A DNA stretch of 64,000 nt from Arthrobacter sp. MSA 4-2 (GCF_016405885.1 NZ_JAEKGC010000012.1:1-64000), one strand, 5' to 3'; counted from the stretch's first letter, positions 55,702 to 64,000 are shown. The notes: generated by a model not told the origin, from the letters alone. Program-made: numbers and translations.

Positions 55702-56817
55702 ATGACCTCCGGCACCACCACCCCCGGCCTGTTCGACCCGATCACCCTGCGCTCACTGACAGTGCCCCACCGGGGGTGGGTGGCCGCGATGTGCCAGTAC
55801 TCCTGCGATCCGGTCGGTGCCCCGGGGGTCCCGACGGACTGGCATCTGGTGCACCTCGGCCAGTTCGCGACCGGCGGCGCGGCGATGATAATCACCGAGG
55901 CCGCCGCGGTCAGCCCCGAGGGACGGATCAGCCCGCGCGATGCCGGCATCTACAACGCCGAGCAGGTCGCTGCCTGGCGCCGCATCACCGACTTCATCCA
56001 CACCCAGGGGACGCCCGGCACGCTCACCGGGATCCAGCTGGCCCATGCCGGGCGGAAGGCCTCGACCTACTGGCCCTTCAGCAGGCTTCACGGGTCGGTG
56101 CCCGAGGCAGAGGGCGGCTGGGAGACACTCGGCCCCACCGATGATGCCTTCGACGGGTATGCCGCCCCGCGGGCGATGACCGAGGAGGACATCCTCGCGG
56201 TGATCCGTGACTTCGGCCAGGGTGCCCGCCGTGCCGTTGAGGCCGGCTTCGACACCGTGGAGATCCACGGTGCCCACGGCTACCTGCTGCACCAGTTCCT
56301 GACCCCGCTGGTCAACACCCGCACCGACGGCTGGGGAGGCTCCGAAGAGGCCCGGTTCCGCCTCACGCTGGAGGTCATCGACGAGGTCCGCAGGAACATC
56401 CCGGCCGAGATGCCGCTGCTCCTTCGCATCTCCGCTTCCGACTGGGTCGAGGGGGGCCTTGACGGTGCCGCATCGGCGCGGCTCGCCGCGAAGGCGGCCG
56501 AGCACGGGGTCGACTTCGTCGATGTCTCCTCCGGCGGAGCGGTGGCGCATGTGCGGATCCCCGTCGGTCCGGGCTACCAGGTGGAGTTCGCCGAGACGGT
56601 GCGGGCGGCAGGGCTTCCCACCGGCGCCGTCGGCCTGATCGATGACCCGGAGCAGGCGGAAGGCATCATCCGCGAGGGGAAGGCCGACGTCGTCCTGATC
56701 GCCCGGGCCGCCCTGCGCGACCCCCACTGGTGGCTTCGGGCGGCGCACGTCCTGAAGCATGAGCTCGCCCCGGTGCCGCAGTACCAGCGGGCTGGATCGT
56801 TCGGCCGGGCCAGTTAA
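55702..56817 (+). CDS. Old yellow enzyme-family NADH:flavin oxidoreductase (YqjM-like)
   Basis: 371 residues, TIM-barrel FMN enzyme. Cys31 in MCQYSCD is the redox-tuning cysteine of the YqjM-type class, and HGAHGYLLHQFL (near 188) holds the substrate-binding HxxH pair. NTRTDGWGGS and a C-terminal ARAALRDPHWWLRAA finish the flavin site and dimer finger. It reduces activated alkenes with NAD(P)H. No partner gene points to a natural substrate; it lies 45 bases after the YbbN gene and may be its own unit. Confidence 0.9.
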   Translation: MTSGTTTPGLFDPITLRSLTVPHRGWVAAMCQYSCDPVGAPGVPTDWHLVHLGQFATGGAAMIITEAAAVSPEGRISPRDAGIYNAEQVAAWRRITDFIHTQGTPGTLTGIQLAHAGRKASTYWPFSRLHGSVPEAEGGWETLGPTDDAFDGYAAPRAMTEEDILAVIRDFGQGARRAVEAGFDTVEIHGAHGYLLHQFLTPLVNTRTDGWGGSEEARFRLTLEVIDEVRRNIPAEMPLLLRISASDWVEGGLDGAASARLAAKAAEHGVDFVDVSSGGAVAHVRIPVGPGYQVEFAETVRAAGLPTGAVGLIDDPEQAEGIIREGKADVVLIARAALRDPHWWLRAAHVLKHELAPVPQYQRAGSFGRAS

Positions 56818-56835
56818 CCGGCAGGGGGCCGGCGG

Positions 56836-56841
56836 TAGACT
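56836..56841 (+). promoter_or_regulatory. -10 element TAGACT, probably leaderless
   Basis: TAGACT is followed by 6 bases and the ATG at 56848, favouring that ATG over the one two codons later. Confidence 0.5.
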
Positions 56842-56847
56842 GGTTCC

Positions 56848-57147
56848 ATGACGATGCCCGCAGACCCCTTTGCCAACGACCCTCTGGAGAGCCCCGGCGC
56901 CGGCTCGACCGCCACCCTCGAGCGGGAGGAACAGCGCCAGGAGGTGGAGCCGGGCGACAGTGAGCGCTTCGCGCACTATGTGCGCAAGGAAAAGATCATG
57001 GAGTCGGCACTCAGCGGTGAGCCCGTCATCGCCCTGTGCGGCAAGGTCTGGACGCCGGGCCGCGACCCTGAGAAGTTCCCGGTCTGCCCCGAGTGCAAGG
57101 AAATCTACAACGGCCTGCGCCCCGGCAAGGACGACACGCCGAAGTAG
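56848..57147 (+). CDS. DUF3039 family zinc-binding-like protein
   Basis: 99 residues. The family core is FAHYVRKEKIMESAL, then EPVIALCGKVWTPGRDPEKFPVCPECKEIY. Cys64, Cys80, Cys83 and His43 form a probable zinc site. DUF3039 proteins are about 100 residues long, restricted to actinobacteria and uncharacterised. The downstream MFS gene starts 73 bases later. Confidence 0.88.
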   Translation: MTMPADPFANDPLESPGAGSTATLEREEQRQEVEPGDSERFAHYVRKEKIMESALSGEPVIALCGKVWTPGRDPEKFPVCPECKEIYNGLRPGKDDTPK

Positions 57148-57220
57148 GCCTCCCGGCCGGTGTCCGGCCCCCACCACCTCCTGCGCCGCGCGGGAGGGAA
57201 GCAACGACGCGTAAGGTGCC

Positions 57221-58672
57221 ATGACGGATACCCCCGCGCCCGAATCCGCAATGGCGGCACGCCTGCGCCCGCTGACCTTCGGGCTGATCGCAATCATCAC
57301 CTGTGCGGCCTTCGAGGCCATGGCCGTGGCCACCGCCATGCCCGCGGTGGCGGACGAGCTCGATGGCGAGGCCAGCTATGGGCTCGCCTTCTCGATGTAC
57401 CTCACCGCCTCCCTGCTGGGCACGGTCCTCGCGGGGTCCTGGACGGACCGGCGGGGGCCGCGCCCCGCGCTGAGGGTCGGCATGGCCCTGATGATCGCCG
57501 GCCTGCTCCTGTCCGGGGCCGCGCCGGAGTTCTGGGTGGTGACGGCGGGACGGGCGGTCTCAGGGCTCGGCGGCGGCTTCCTGATCGTCGCCGTGTACGT
57601 GGTGATCGGCCGGGCGTTCCCCGCCGGCGCGCAGCCCGTGGTCTTTGGCTGGCTCTCCGCCGCCTGGGTGGTGCCCTCGCTGGTGGGGCCCTTCGTGGCG
57701 GGGGTGGTGGCCGAGGAACTGCACTGGCGGTGGGTGTTCCTCGGGGTGGCCCCGCTGGTCGCGGCGGCCGGGCTGGTCGTAGCTCCCCGGATCCGCTCCC
57801 TGGGCCCTCCGGCGGACCCCGGCACCGGCGGAACCGGGGGCGCCGGCTGGCGCCGCGCCCTGCGGGGCCTTGGGCTGTCGGGCGGAGTGTTCGCCGTGCA
57901 GTGGGCCGTCATCCGCCTGGCGGCCGACGGCAACAGCGCCGCCGCGACGGGCCTGCTTGCCGCCCTCGCCGCCGCCGGGCTCGCGGCGGTCTTCATCACC
58001 CTCCCGGGGCTGCTGCCGCGCGGGACCCTGCGTTTCGGCCGGGGCCTGCCGAGCATCATCGGCACCCGCGGCCTCGTGAACGTCGCCTTCTTCGGCGCCG
58101 AGGCGTTCATCCCCCTGATGCTCGTGAGCGCCCGCGGCGTCGACGCCGCCACGGCCGGGCTGGCCCTGAGCGCCGGGGCGCTCGGCTGGAGCGCCGGGGC
58201 CTTCCTGCAGACCCGCGTGCGCTTCCGCCGCCAGTGGCTGCTGGTGGCCGGCTCGACCCTGCTCTCGCTCACCCTTGGCGGCTTCGCCCTCGCCTCGGGG
58301 GCCCAGGCGCCCCTGCCGGTCCTGATCCTCATCTGGGCCTTCGCCGGCATGGCCATGGGGATGACCCTTTCGAGCACCTCGGTCCTCGTCCTGTCGCTCT
58401 CACCCAGGGCCGAACAGGGGCGCAATTCGGCGTCGCTGCAGATCGCCGACCAGCTCGGCGGGGTGGCCGGGACGGCCGGAGCCGGCACCCTCTTCGCCCT
58501 GCTGCGCGATCCTGCGGCGCCGGGGCGCGTCGAGGTGTTTGTTGCGATCTGGCTGGCTCTGTGCCTGTTCGCGGCAGCAGGTATAGTTTCCGGTCTGAGA
58601 GGGGCACAGGCACCCAAGGCCGGCCCCAAGAAGGACACCAAGAAGTCAATGGAAGGTACTGTCCCGGCGTGA
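57221..58672 (+). CDS. MFS transporter, probable multidrug efflux
   Basis: 483 residues with twelve to fourteen hydrophobic helices. The first helix AAFEAMAVATAMPAVADEL, the motif A-like SWTDRRGPRPALR (loop 2-3) and VIGRAFPAGAQPVVFGWL match drug:H+ antiporters of the DHA family. Helix 5 has a motif-C-like SLVGPFVAGVVAE. The Lys-rich C-terminus (PKAGPKKDTKKS) precedes a 4-base overlap with the helicase start. Confidence 0.88.
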   Translation: MTDTPAPESAMAARLRPLTFGLIAIITCAAFEAMAVATAMPAVADELDGEASYGLAFSMYLTASLLGTVLAGSWTDRRGPRPALRVGMALMIAGLLLSGAAPEFWVVTAGRAVSGLGGGFLIVAVYVVIGRAFPAGAQPVVFGWLSAAWVVPSLVGPFVAGVVAEELHWRWVFLGVAPLVAAAGLVVAPRIRSLGPPADPGTGGTGGAGWRRALRGLGLSGGVFAVQWAVIRLAADGNSAAATGLLAALAAAGLAAVFITLPGLLPRGTLRFGRGLPSIIGTRGLVNVAFFGAEAFIPLMLVSARGVDAATAGLALSAGALGWSAGAFLQTRVRFRRQWLLVAGSTLLSLTLGGFALASGAQAPLPVLILIWAFAGMAMGMTLSSTSVLVLSLSPRAEQGRNSASLQIADQLGGVAGTAGAGTLFALLRDPAAPGRVEVFVAIWLALCLFAAAGIVSGLRGAQAPKAGPKKDTKKSMEGTVPA

Positions 58673-60447
58673 GTAGTGACACCCTGTTCGGGGCCGGCCC
58701 AGCCCTGCCGCCCGCCTACCCGGAGCGAGCGGCGTGGGGCGCGGCACCCAAGCTCCGGCAGTGGCAGAGCGAGGCCCTGGAGAAGTACTTCGCCGATTCG
58801 CCGCAGGATTTCCTCGCCGTGGCGACCCCCGGGGCGGGAAAGACGACCTTTGCCCTGCGGGTCGCGACCGAGCTCGTCGAGCGGGGCATCGTGAACCGGG
58901 TCACCGTGGTGGCGCCGACCGACCACCTCAAGCGCCAGTGGGCCGACGCCGCCGCGCGGGTGGGCCTGGCCATCGACCCGAACTTCAAGAACGCCGACGG
59001 CCGCCACGGCAACGGCTTCATCGGCGTCGCCGTCACCTACGCCCAGGTGGCCAGCAAGCCGATGCTGCACCGGGCCAAGACCGAAGCCGCGAAGACCCTG
59101 GTGATCCTCGACGAGATCCACCACGGCGGCGACGCCCTGTCCTGGGGCGACGGGATCCGTGAGGCCTTCGAGCCGGCCACCCGACGGCTCGCCCTGACCG
59201 GAACGCCCTTCCGGTCCGACACCGCGGCAATTCCATTCGTCGAGTACGTCGAGGACGGCGACGGCATCCGCCGGTCGCGTTCCGACTACACCTACGGGTA
59301 CGGCCAGGCGCTCCGCGATCACGTGGTGCGCCCGGTGATCTTCATGGCCTACTCGGGCCAGATGCGCTGGCGCACCAGCACCGGCGACGAGATGGCGGCG
59401 TCCCTCGGCGAGGCGGCGGTCACCAAGGACATCACCGCCCAGGCCTGGCGCACCGCGCTGAACCCGGCAGGGGAGTGGATTCCCGCGGTGCTGGCGGCGG
59501 CCGACAAGCGCCTCACCGAGGTGCGGCGGACGGTGCCCGACGCCGGCGGCCTCGTCATCGCCACCGACCACGACGACGCCCGCGCGTACGCCGGCCGGCT
59601 GAAGAAGATCACCGGGGAATCCCCGACGGTCATCCTCTCCGACGACGTAAAGGCCTCCTCGAAGATCGAGGAGTTCTCCGCCGACACCACGCGCTGGATG
59701 GTCGCCGTCCGCATGGTCTCCGAGGGCGTGGACGTGCCGCGCCTGGCGGTCGGGGTCTATGCCACCTCCACCGCGACCCCGCTCTTCTTCGCCCAGGCCG
59801 TCGGCCGGTACGTGCGTGCCCGGCGCCGCGGCGAAACCGCGTCGATCTTCCTGCCCTCGGTCCCGAACCTGATGGCCCTGGCCAACCAGCTTGAGGCCGA
59901 GCGCGACCACGCCCTGGACCGCCCCACGACGGGGGAGGAGGACGGCTTCGCCCTCGAGGAGGGCCTGATGGAGGCGGCGAACCGCGAGGAAAAGGCCTCC
60001 GATTCGCTCACCAAGCAGAAGTTCGAAGCCCTCGAATCCCAGGCCTCCTTCGACCGCGTGCTCTTCGACGGCGGCGAGTTCGGCACCGGCGGTGAGATGG
60101 GCAGCGAGGAGGAGTTCGACTTCCTGGGCATCCCGGGGCTCCTTGACGCCGACCAGGTGGGGCAGCTGCTCCGCCAGCGCCAGCAGGAGCAGCAGTCGCG
60201 GCGCGGACGCGCCCCCGAACCCGCACCGGCCGACCCCGCGGTGCCCGACCACCGGCAGCTGACGGAACTGCGCGGGCAGCTCGCCAAGAACGTTTCGGCC
60301 TGGTCGGCGCGGACCGGCACCCCCCACGGCGTGGTGCACACCGAACTGCGCAAGGCCTGCGGCGGCCCGGCGGTGGCCCAGGCGAACGAGGAGCAGCTGC
60401 AGCGCCGGCTGAAGAAGCTCCAGGACTGGTTCATCGGACGGAAATAG
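58669..60447 (+). CDS. DEAD/DEAH-box superfamily 2 helicase
   Basis: 592 residues from GTG 58669 (GTGA overlap with the MFS gene). A Q-motif-like LRQWQSEAL is followed by Walker A ATPGAGKTT (about 52-60), DEIHHGG (about 147-153), LTGTPFRSD as motif III, and a C-terminal helicase domain with VSEGVDVPRLAV and QAVGRYVRARRRGE. The last 170 residues are Gln/Glu-rich helices (LRQRQQEQQSRRG) of unknown role. It is common in Arthrobacter-like genomes, probably in DNA or RNA repair. I saw no nuclease, methylase or defence gene beside it. Confidence 0.85.
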   Translation: MSSDTLFGAGPALPPAYPERAAWGAAPKLRQWQSEALEKYFADSPQDFLAVATPGAGKTTFALRVATELVERGIVNRVTVVAPTDHLKRQWADAAARVGLAIDPNFKNADGRHGNGFIGVAVTYAQVASKPMLHRAKTEAAKTLVILDEIHHGGDALSWGDGIREAFEPATRRLALTGTPFRSDTAAIPFVEYVEDGDGIRRSRSDYTYGYGQALRDHVVRPVIFMAYSGQMRWRTSTGDEMAASLGEAAVTKDITAQAWRTALNPAGEWIPAVLAAADKRLTEVRRTVPDAGGLVIATDHDDARAYAGRLKKITGESPTVILSDDVKASSKIEEFSADTTRWMVAVRMVSEGVDVPRLAVGVYATSTATPLFFAQAVGRYVRARRRGETASIFLPSVPNLMALANQLEAERDHALDRPTTGEEDGFALEEGLMEAANREEKASDSLTKQKFEALESQASFDRVLFDGGEFGTGGEMGSEEEFDFLGIPGLLDADQVGQLLRQRQQEQQSRRGRAPEPAPADPAVPDHRQLTELRGQLAKNVSAWSARTGTPHGVVHTELRKACGGPAVAQANEEQLQRRLKKLQDWFIGRK

Positions 60448-60460
60448 TCCAGCCCGGTGT

Positions 60461-60512
60461 GCTCCGGCACCCCGGTCAAGGGGTGCCGGAGCTCAGTCAA
60501 GGGTGCCGGAGC
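60461..60512. terminator. Bidirectional hairpin terminator with a duplicated 3' arm
   Basis: GCTCCGGCACCCC (60461-60473) pairs perfectly with GGGGTGCCGGAGC (60480-60492). A second copy of the 3' arm, GGGTGCCGGAGC, follows at 60501-60512 and could pair with the same 5' arm. It separates the convergent helicase and pncA genes. Confidence 0.8.
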
Positions 60513-60519
60513 ATGGCGC

Positions 60520-61143
60520 TCAGTGCTGGACCTCGACCCCTGCCGCTTCCAGTTCGTCGAAGGTGTCGTCGAGCTTCTCGGCGTGGACGGCCCGCGTCAG
60601 GTCCGTCAGCACCGACACCGAGTAGCCGGCGGCCACGGCGTCGAGGGCGGTGGCGCGCACGCAGTAGTCGGCGGCGAGACCGGTAACCACCACCTCGTCG
60701 ACGTCCCGGTCGCGCAGCCAGTCGTCCAGGCTCAGCGGCGTCTCATCGGGTTCGGTCAGGGCCGCCCCGAGCTTGCGCTCCCCGGTGGGAACCTCGTCCT
60801 CGGGGGCCAGGACCCCCTCGAAGCCCGAGTAGGCCGCCTCGAACTGTCCCTTCCGGAACACCGCGTCGACGTTCTCGGTGTCGAGGTCGGGATGGAAGTC
60901 CGCCCCGCGGGTGTCGGCCACGCAGTGGACGGGCCAGGAGTCGATGAAGTCGGGGGTTTCGGAGAAATGGGGGCCCGGATCGATGTGCCAGTCCTGGGTC
61001 GCGACGACGTAATCGTAGTCGGCGGCGCGGGCGTCGGCGTGGTCGCTGATGGCGGCCGCCACCTCGGCGCCGCCCTGCACCGCGAGGGAGCCCCCCTCGC
61101 AGAAGTCGTTCTGGACGTCGATGATGATCAGTGCACGCGTCAT
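60520..61143 (-). CDS. pncA: Nicotinamidase (isochorismatase fold)
   Basis: 207 residues. The catalytic triad D9 (IIIDVQNDF), K98 (FRKGQF) and C161 (GLAADYCVRATA) is complete, and DWH at 51-53 provides metal ligands. It hydrolyses nicotinamide to nicotinate, used by the adjacent pncB product; the two genes overlap by 4 bases. In mycobacteria this family activates pyrazinamide. Confidence 0.94.
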   Translation of the reverse strand: MTRALIIIDVQNDFCEGGSLAVQGGAEVAAAISDHADARAADYDYVVATQDWHIDPGPHFSETPDFIDSWPVHCVADTRGADFHPDLDTENVDAVFRKGQFEAAYSGFEGVLAPEDEVPTGERKLGAALTEPDETPLSLDDWLRDRDVDEVVVTGLAADYCVRATALDAVAAGYSVSVLTDLTRAVHAEKLDDTFDELEAAGVEVQH

Positions 61144-62483
61144 GGGAGGGTCTCCTCGTACTCGGTGGGGATGGCAGGCTCGCCGCGCTGGAGCCGGTGC
61201 ACCGACTCCGGAAGCTCGGCGATGGACTCTGAGTGGCGCAGTGCCGCCCGCTGGACGCCCTCGGGCCCGGTCCAGCCCGGAAGGACCTCCCCGCCCTTGA
61301 CCAGCTGCTGCAGCAGGGGCCGGTCGTTTCCGTCGTCGGAGGGCGATGCGGAGATGCCCACCACCTCGGCGGTGGCCGTCCCGTTCTCGTCGAGCCGGCG
61401 CAGGGCGTACTTCCGGCCGCCCACGGAGACCTTGTTCTTGGCGGCCTTGGCCACGGAGACGAAGGTGCCGTTGTTGTCCTCGCGGCTGACGAGCTTGTAG
61501 ACCATTCCTGCGGTCGGGGCGCCCGAGCCGGTCACCAGCGAGGTGCCGACGCCGTAGGCGTCAACCGGGGCCGAAGCCAGCAGGCCGATGGCGAACTCGT
61601 CGAGGTCGGAGGTCACCACGATCCGGGTGTTGGTGTTGCCCAGGTCATCGAGCAGTTCGCGCACCCACCGGGCCTGGGTCACCAGGTCGCCCGAGTCGAG
61701 CCGCACCGCGCCCAGTTCAGGGCCGGCCACCTCGACGGCGGTGCGCACCCCCTGCTCGACGTCGTAGGTGTCGACGAGGAGGGAGGTGCCCCTGCCGAGG
61801 GCCTGGACCTGCGCCTCGAAGGCCTGGCGTTCGGTGTCGTGGAGCAGGGTGAAGGAGTGGGCGGCAGTGCCCACGGTCGGCACCCCGTATCGCCGCCCGG
61901 CCTCAAGGTTGGAGGTGCTGGCGAAGCCGCCGATGATCGCGGCCCGGGAGGCGGCCACGGCCGACTCCTCGTGGGTGCGCCGGGAGCCCATCTCGATGCA
62001 CGGCCTGCCCGCGGCGGCGCTGGTCATGCGGGAGGCAGCCGAGGCGATGGCGCTGTCGTGGTTGAGCACCGAGAGCACGAGGGTCTCGAGGATGCACGCC
62101 TCCGCGAAGGTCGACTCCACGATCAGGATGGGGGAGTTGGGGAAGTAGGCCTCGCCCTCGGCGTAGCCGAAGATGTCGCCGGTGAAGGAGAAGCCGGCGA
62201 GCCAGTCCAGGGTCTTGTCATCGACGATTGAATTGTCGGAGAGGAACCCGAGCTGGTCGTCACCGAACCGGAACGCGGCGAGCGCTTCGAGGAGGCGCCC
62301 GGTGCCGGCGGTGACGCCGTACCGCCGGCCGTCGGGCAGGCGGCGGGCGAAGGCCTCGAAGACCGAGCGGCGGTGGGCCGCCCCCGAGTGCAGGGCCGCC
62401 TGCAGCATCGTGAGCTCGTACTGGTCGGTGAACAGAGCGGTGTTGGGCTGCCGGGGCGCCGGAGCGCTGCTGGGAGAAGTCAC
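61140..62483 (-). CDS. pncB: Nicotinate phosphoribosyltransferase
   Basis: 447 residues from GTG 62483; a TTG two codons upstream is possible. TDQYELTMLQAALHSG starts the family fold. FIGSRRTHEESAV-type segment MGSRRTHEE (near 185), GTAAHSFTLLHDTE with the autophosphorylated His region and VRLDSGDL are typical. It makes nicotinate mononucleotide from nicotinate and PRPP. With pncA it forms the NAD recycling pair; divergent from clpS. Confidence 0.94.
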   Translation of the reverse strand: MTSPSSAPAPRQPNTALFTDQYELTMLQAALHSGAAHRRSVFEAFARRLPDGRRYGVTAGTGRLLEALAAFRFGDDQLGFLSDNSIVDDKTLDWLAGFSFTGDIFGYAEGEAYFPNSPILIVESTFAEACILETLVLSVLNHDSAIASAASRMTSAAAGRPCIEMGSRRTHEESAVAASRAAIIGGFASTSNLEAGRRYGVPTVGTAAHSFTLLHDTERQAFEAQVQALGRGTSLLVDTYDVEQGVRTAVEVAGPELGAVRLDSGDLVTQARWVRELLDDLGNTNTRIVVTSDLDEFAIGLLASAPVDAYGVGTSLVTGSGAPTAGMVYKLVSREDNNGTFVSVAKAAKNKVSVGGRKYALRRLDENGTATAEVVGISASPSDDGNDRPLLQQLVKGGEVLPGWTGPEGVQRAALRHSESIAELPESVHRLQRGEPAIPTEYEETLP

Positions 62484-62490
62484 AGTCAAA

Positions 62491-62496
62491 ACATTA
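62491..62496 (-). promoter_or_regulatory. -10 element TAATGT of pncB, probably leaderless
   Basis: On the minus strand TAATGT is followed by 7 bases and GTG 62483; no ribosome site is present. Confidence 0.5.
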
Positions 62497-62548
62497 GCCC
62501 TGCGTTCGCTTTGTGAGTACCGGGGCCACCCGGGTCCGCGGCGCATCT

Positions 62549-62554
62549 TAGAAT
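62549..62554 (+). promoter_or_regulatory. -10 element TAGAAT of clpS, probably leaderless
   Basis: TAGAAT is followed by 7 bases and ATG 62562. The upstream ATG at 62553 overlaps the hexamer, which favours 62562 as the start. Confidence 0.55.
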
Positions 62555-62561
62555 GAGGTAC

Positions 62562-62870
62562 ATGACACTTGGCACTGCGACCGATACCCGTGTGCGGGAC
62601 GAGGCCTCGACCCGTTCCGAGGCCGGCCTTGACCAGCCCTGGGTCGTTGTGGTGTGGAACGACCCGGTGAACCTGATGACCTATGTCAGCTATGTCTTCC
62701 AGACCTACTTCGGCTACAGCGAGTCAAAGGCGCGCAAGCTGATGCTCGAGGTCCACGAGCAGGGCAGGTCGGCGGTGGCCACCGGCAGCAGGGAAAAGGC
62801 CGAGCGGGACACCGTCGCCATGCACTCCTTTGGACTGTGGGCCACCTTCGAAAAAGCCGGAAGCGAGTAG
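62562..62870 (+). CDS. clpS: ATP-dependent Clp protease adapter ClpS
   Basis: 102 residues. The flexible N-terminus is followed by the adaptor fold with [17 protein letters not shown] (WNDPVN at 32-37), the N-degron-binding region, and [14 protein letters not shown] at the end. It delivers N-end-rule substrates to ClpA/ClpC. The actinobacterial order clpS-DUF2017-murI is preserved, with 6 bases to the next gene. Confidence 0.94.
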   Translation: MTLGTATDTRVRDEASTRSEAGLDQPWVVVVWNDPVNLMTYVSYVFQTYFGYSESKARKLMLEVHEQGRSAVATGSREKAERDTVAMHSFGLWATFEKAGSE

Positions 62871-62876
62871 GGCCCC

Positions 62877-63443
62877 ATGGCGAAACCCTTCAAGTCAACC
62901 CGCCGCGGGATCACCGGGCATTTCGAGCCCGGTGAGGTGCGCCTGCTGGGCACCCTGTTCAGCGACATCATCACCATGCTCGAACCGGACACCGCCCCCA
63001 GCACCGATCCGCTGGCCGCGATGGTGGGCGTCGACGCCGAGGCGGCACGGCCCGAGGATTCGGCGCTGCAGCGGCTGCTGCCCGACGCGGTGCGGGACGA
63101 CGACGCCGAGGCCCTCGAGTTCCGCCGGCTCACCGAGCGCTCCCTGCGGGAGCAGAAGATCGGTGCGCTGCGCAGCAGCGCCCTGCTGATCGAAAACAAC
63201 CCGGTGACCCTGAACCCCGAGCAGGGGCGGCTGATGGCTCAGGCCTTCAACGACGTCCGGCTGGTGCTGGCGGACCGGCTTGGGATCGAAACGGACGAGG
63301 ACGCCGCCCGCCTCCACGGGATCGACGACTTCGCCGACGCCGAGGACGTCGAGGCGTACCTGGCGCTGGTGTACAACTTCCTGACCTGGCTCCAGGAGTC
63401 CCTGCTGCAGGCACTGCTCAGCAGCACACGCACCGCCCGGTAG
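62877..63443 (+). CDS. DUF2017 family protein
   Basis: 188 residues, mostly helical, with no membrane segment. Features seen: an N-terminal RRGITGHFEPGEVRLLGTLFSDI, a middle LEFRRLTERSLREQKIGALR, and a C-terminal AYLALVYNFLTWLQESLLQALL. The family is actinobacterial, always beside clpS, and uncharacterised. A ClpS-linked role in proteolysis is plausible from context only. Confidence 0.88.
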   Translation: MAKPFKSTRRGITGHFEPGEVRLLGTLFSDIITMLEPDTAPSTDPLAAMVGVDAEAARPEDSALQRLLPDAVRDDDAEALEFRRLTERSLREQKIGALRSSALLIENNPVTLNPEQGRLMAQAFNDVRLVLADRLGIETDEDAARLHGIDDFADAEDVEAYLALVYNFLTWLQESLLQALLSSTRTAR

Positions 63444-63525
63444 CCGGGAGCTCCCGCGGGGTGTGATGGATCCCACGCGGAATCGGTTAGTGTCCGGGCC
63501 CGACACGCCCTATTCTCAGTAGATT

Positions 63526-64000
63526 ATGAGTTCAGAGCCTGCGGGAACACCGCTCTCGAGCAAGACCGGGGCGCCGATCGGTATTTTCGACTCCGGAGTC
63601 GGCGGCCTGACGGTCGCCCGCGCCGTCATCGACCAGCTGCCGAATGAATCGATCCTCTACGTGGGCGACACGGCCAACGGCCCGTACGGGCCGCTGCCGA
63701 TCGCCAAGGTTCGCGCCCACGCGCTCGCCGTCATGGACGAGCTCGTCGACTCGGGCGTGAAGCTGCTCGTCATCGCCTGCAACTCGGCCTCCGCCGCGGT
63801 GCTCCGCGACGCCCGGGAACGCTACACGGCGCGGTACGGCATCCCCGTGATCGAGGTAATCCAGCCCGCGGTCCGGCGCGCGGTGGCCGCCACCCGCAGC
63901 GGGGACATCGGCGTCATCGGAACCGCGGCCACCATCGGCTCGCGTGCCTACGAGGACACCTTCGCCGCCGCCCCGCACCTGCGGATCACCTCGGCCGCGT
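63526..64000 (+). CDS. murI: Glutamate racemase (5' part; runs off the window)
   Basis: 158 full codons are present from ATG 63526. The N-terminal catalytic motif [16 protein letters not shown] (D22-S23) and the first active-site cysteine, C85 in [16 protein letters not shown], with [10 protein letters not shown] between, are intact. The second half with the other cysteine lies beyond base 64000. It makes D-glutamate for peptidoglycan. TATTCT at 63511-63516 is a likely -10, nine bases before the ATG, and no ribosome site is present. Confidence 0.96.
   Translation, partial: MSSEPAGTPLSSKTGAPIGIFDSGVGGLTVARAVIDQLPNESILYVGDTANGPYGPLPIAKVRAHALAVMDELVDSGVKLLVIACNSASAAVLRDARERYTARYGIPVIEVIQPAVRRAVAATRSGDIGVIGTAATIGSRAYEDTFAAAPHLRITSAA

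Noticed and set aside
57376-60339. 987-codon minus-strand open frame across the MFS and helicase genes
   Set aside because: It is low-complexity His/Gly/Ala/Arg-rich sequence antisense to two genes with intact motifs.
57160-60447. 1095-codon frame joining the MFS region to the helicase
   Set aside because: The first 500 codons are an Arg/Gly-rich wrong frame of the transporter; the helicase begins at GTG 58669.

Overview
The window is chromosomal DNA from a high-GC actinobacterium, most likely of the Micrococcaceae (Arthrobacter and relatives). This rests on the very high GC content, the many GTG and TTG starts, the mismatch-repair nuclease NucS, actinobacterial families of unknown function (DUF2550, DUF3039, DUF2017, DUF4383, DUF6221) and familiar gene orders: argS-lysA-hom-thrC-thrB-rho-prfA-prmC, wecA-atpIBEFHAGDC-DUF2550-nagA-nucS, and pncA/pncB-clpS-DUF2017-murI. 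I see no insertion sequence, prophage, CRISPR array, rRNA or replication origin. Nearly all of it looks like vertically inherited core genome. Layout: (1) 1-2739: the end of a GuaB1-type gene with a terminator, an unexplained folded leader, and two coupled CBS-domain (CNNM/HlyC-like) membrane proteins. (2) 2815-6706: a zinc ABC importer operon facing a Fur/Zur regulator, then a metallo-hydrolase. (3) 6830-12572: small stress and housekeeping genes (YegP, a STAS-like unknown, an orphan DevR-like response regulator, DUF4383, DUF6221), a divergent cysteine-synthase-like/sulfurtransferase pair, a HIT protein and DUF503. (4) 12604-18971: HrpA helicase, then a WYL regulator divergent from a DJ-1/DinB pair with a perfect palindrome between them. 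(5) 19061-22155: tRNA-Arg(CCG) and a three-gene flavin electron-transfer module (FMN-binding lipoprotein, ApbE, RnfD/NqrB-like membrane reductase). (6) 22381-34511: argS, the lysine/threonine operon, rho with a disordered repeat-rich N-terminus and a long leader, prfA, prmC and a glycosyltransferase. (7) 34608-39512: threonylcarbamoyl-AMP synthase and surface-polysaccharide genes (GT2, sugar dehydratase, WecA). (8) 39655-48009: the complete ATP synthase operon with striking intercistronic hairpins. (9) 48024-52644: nagA, nucS, a zinc-ribbon unknown, an alpha/beta hydrolase and an AI-2E-type permease. (10) 52932-64000: an odd three-segment membrane protein, a cysteine-less YbbN, an old yellow enzyme, DUF3039, an MFS pump coupled to a superfamily 2 helicase, NAD salvage (pncA, pncB), clpS, DUF2017 and the start of murI. 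How it works together: the genes cover zinc homeostasis, aspartate-family amino acid synthesis, translation and transcription termination, ATP synthesis, cell-surface glycan assembly, peptidoglycan precursor supply (lysA, murI, nagA) and NAD recycling. A recurrent theme is genes whose -10 hexamer lies 6-7 bases before the start codon, implying leaderless mRNAs. The least ordinary items are the flavin-transfer module with a serine in place of the usual flavinylated threonine, the folded leader at 148-225, the palindrome at 17694-17712 and the ATP synthase hairpins. Everything was read by eye. Gene calls by family are firm for the conserved enzymes; regulatory calls are inferences.
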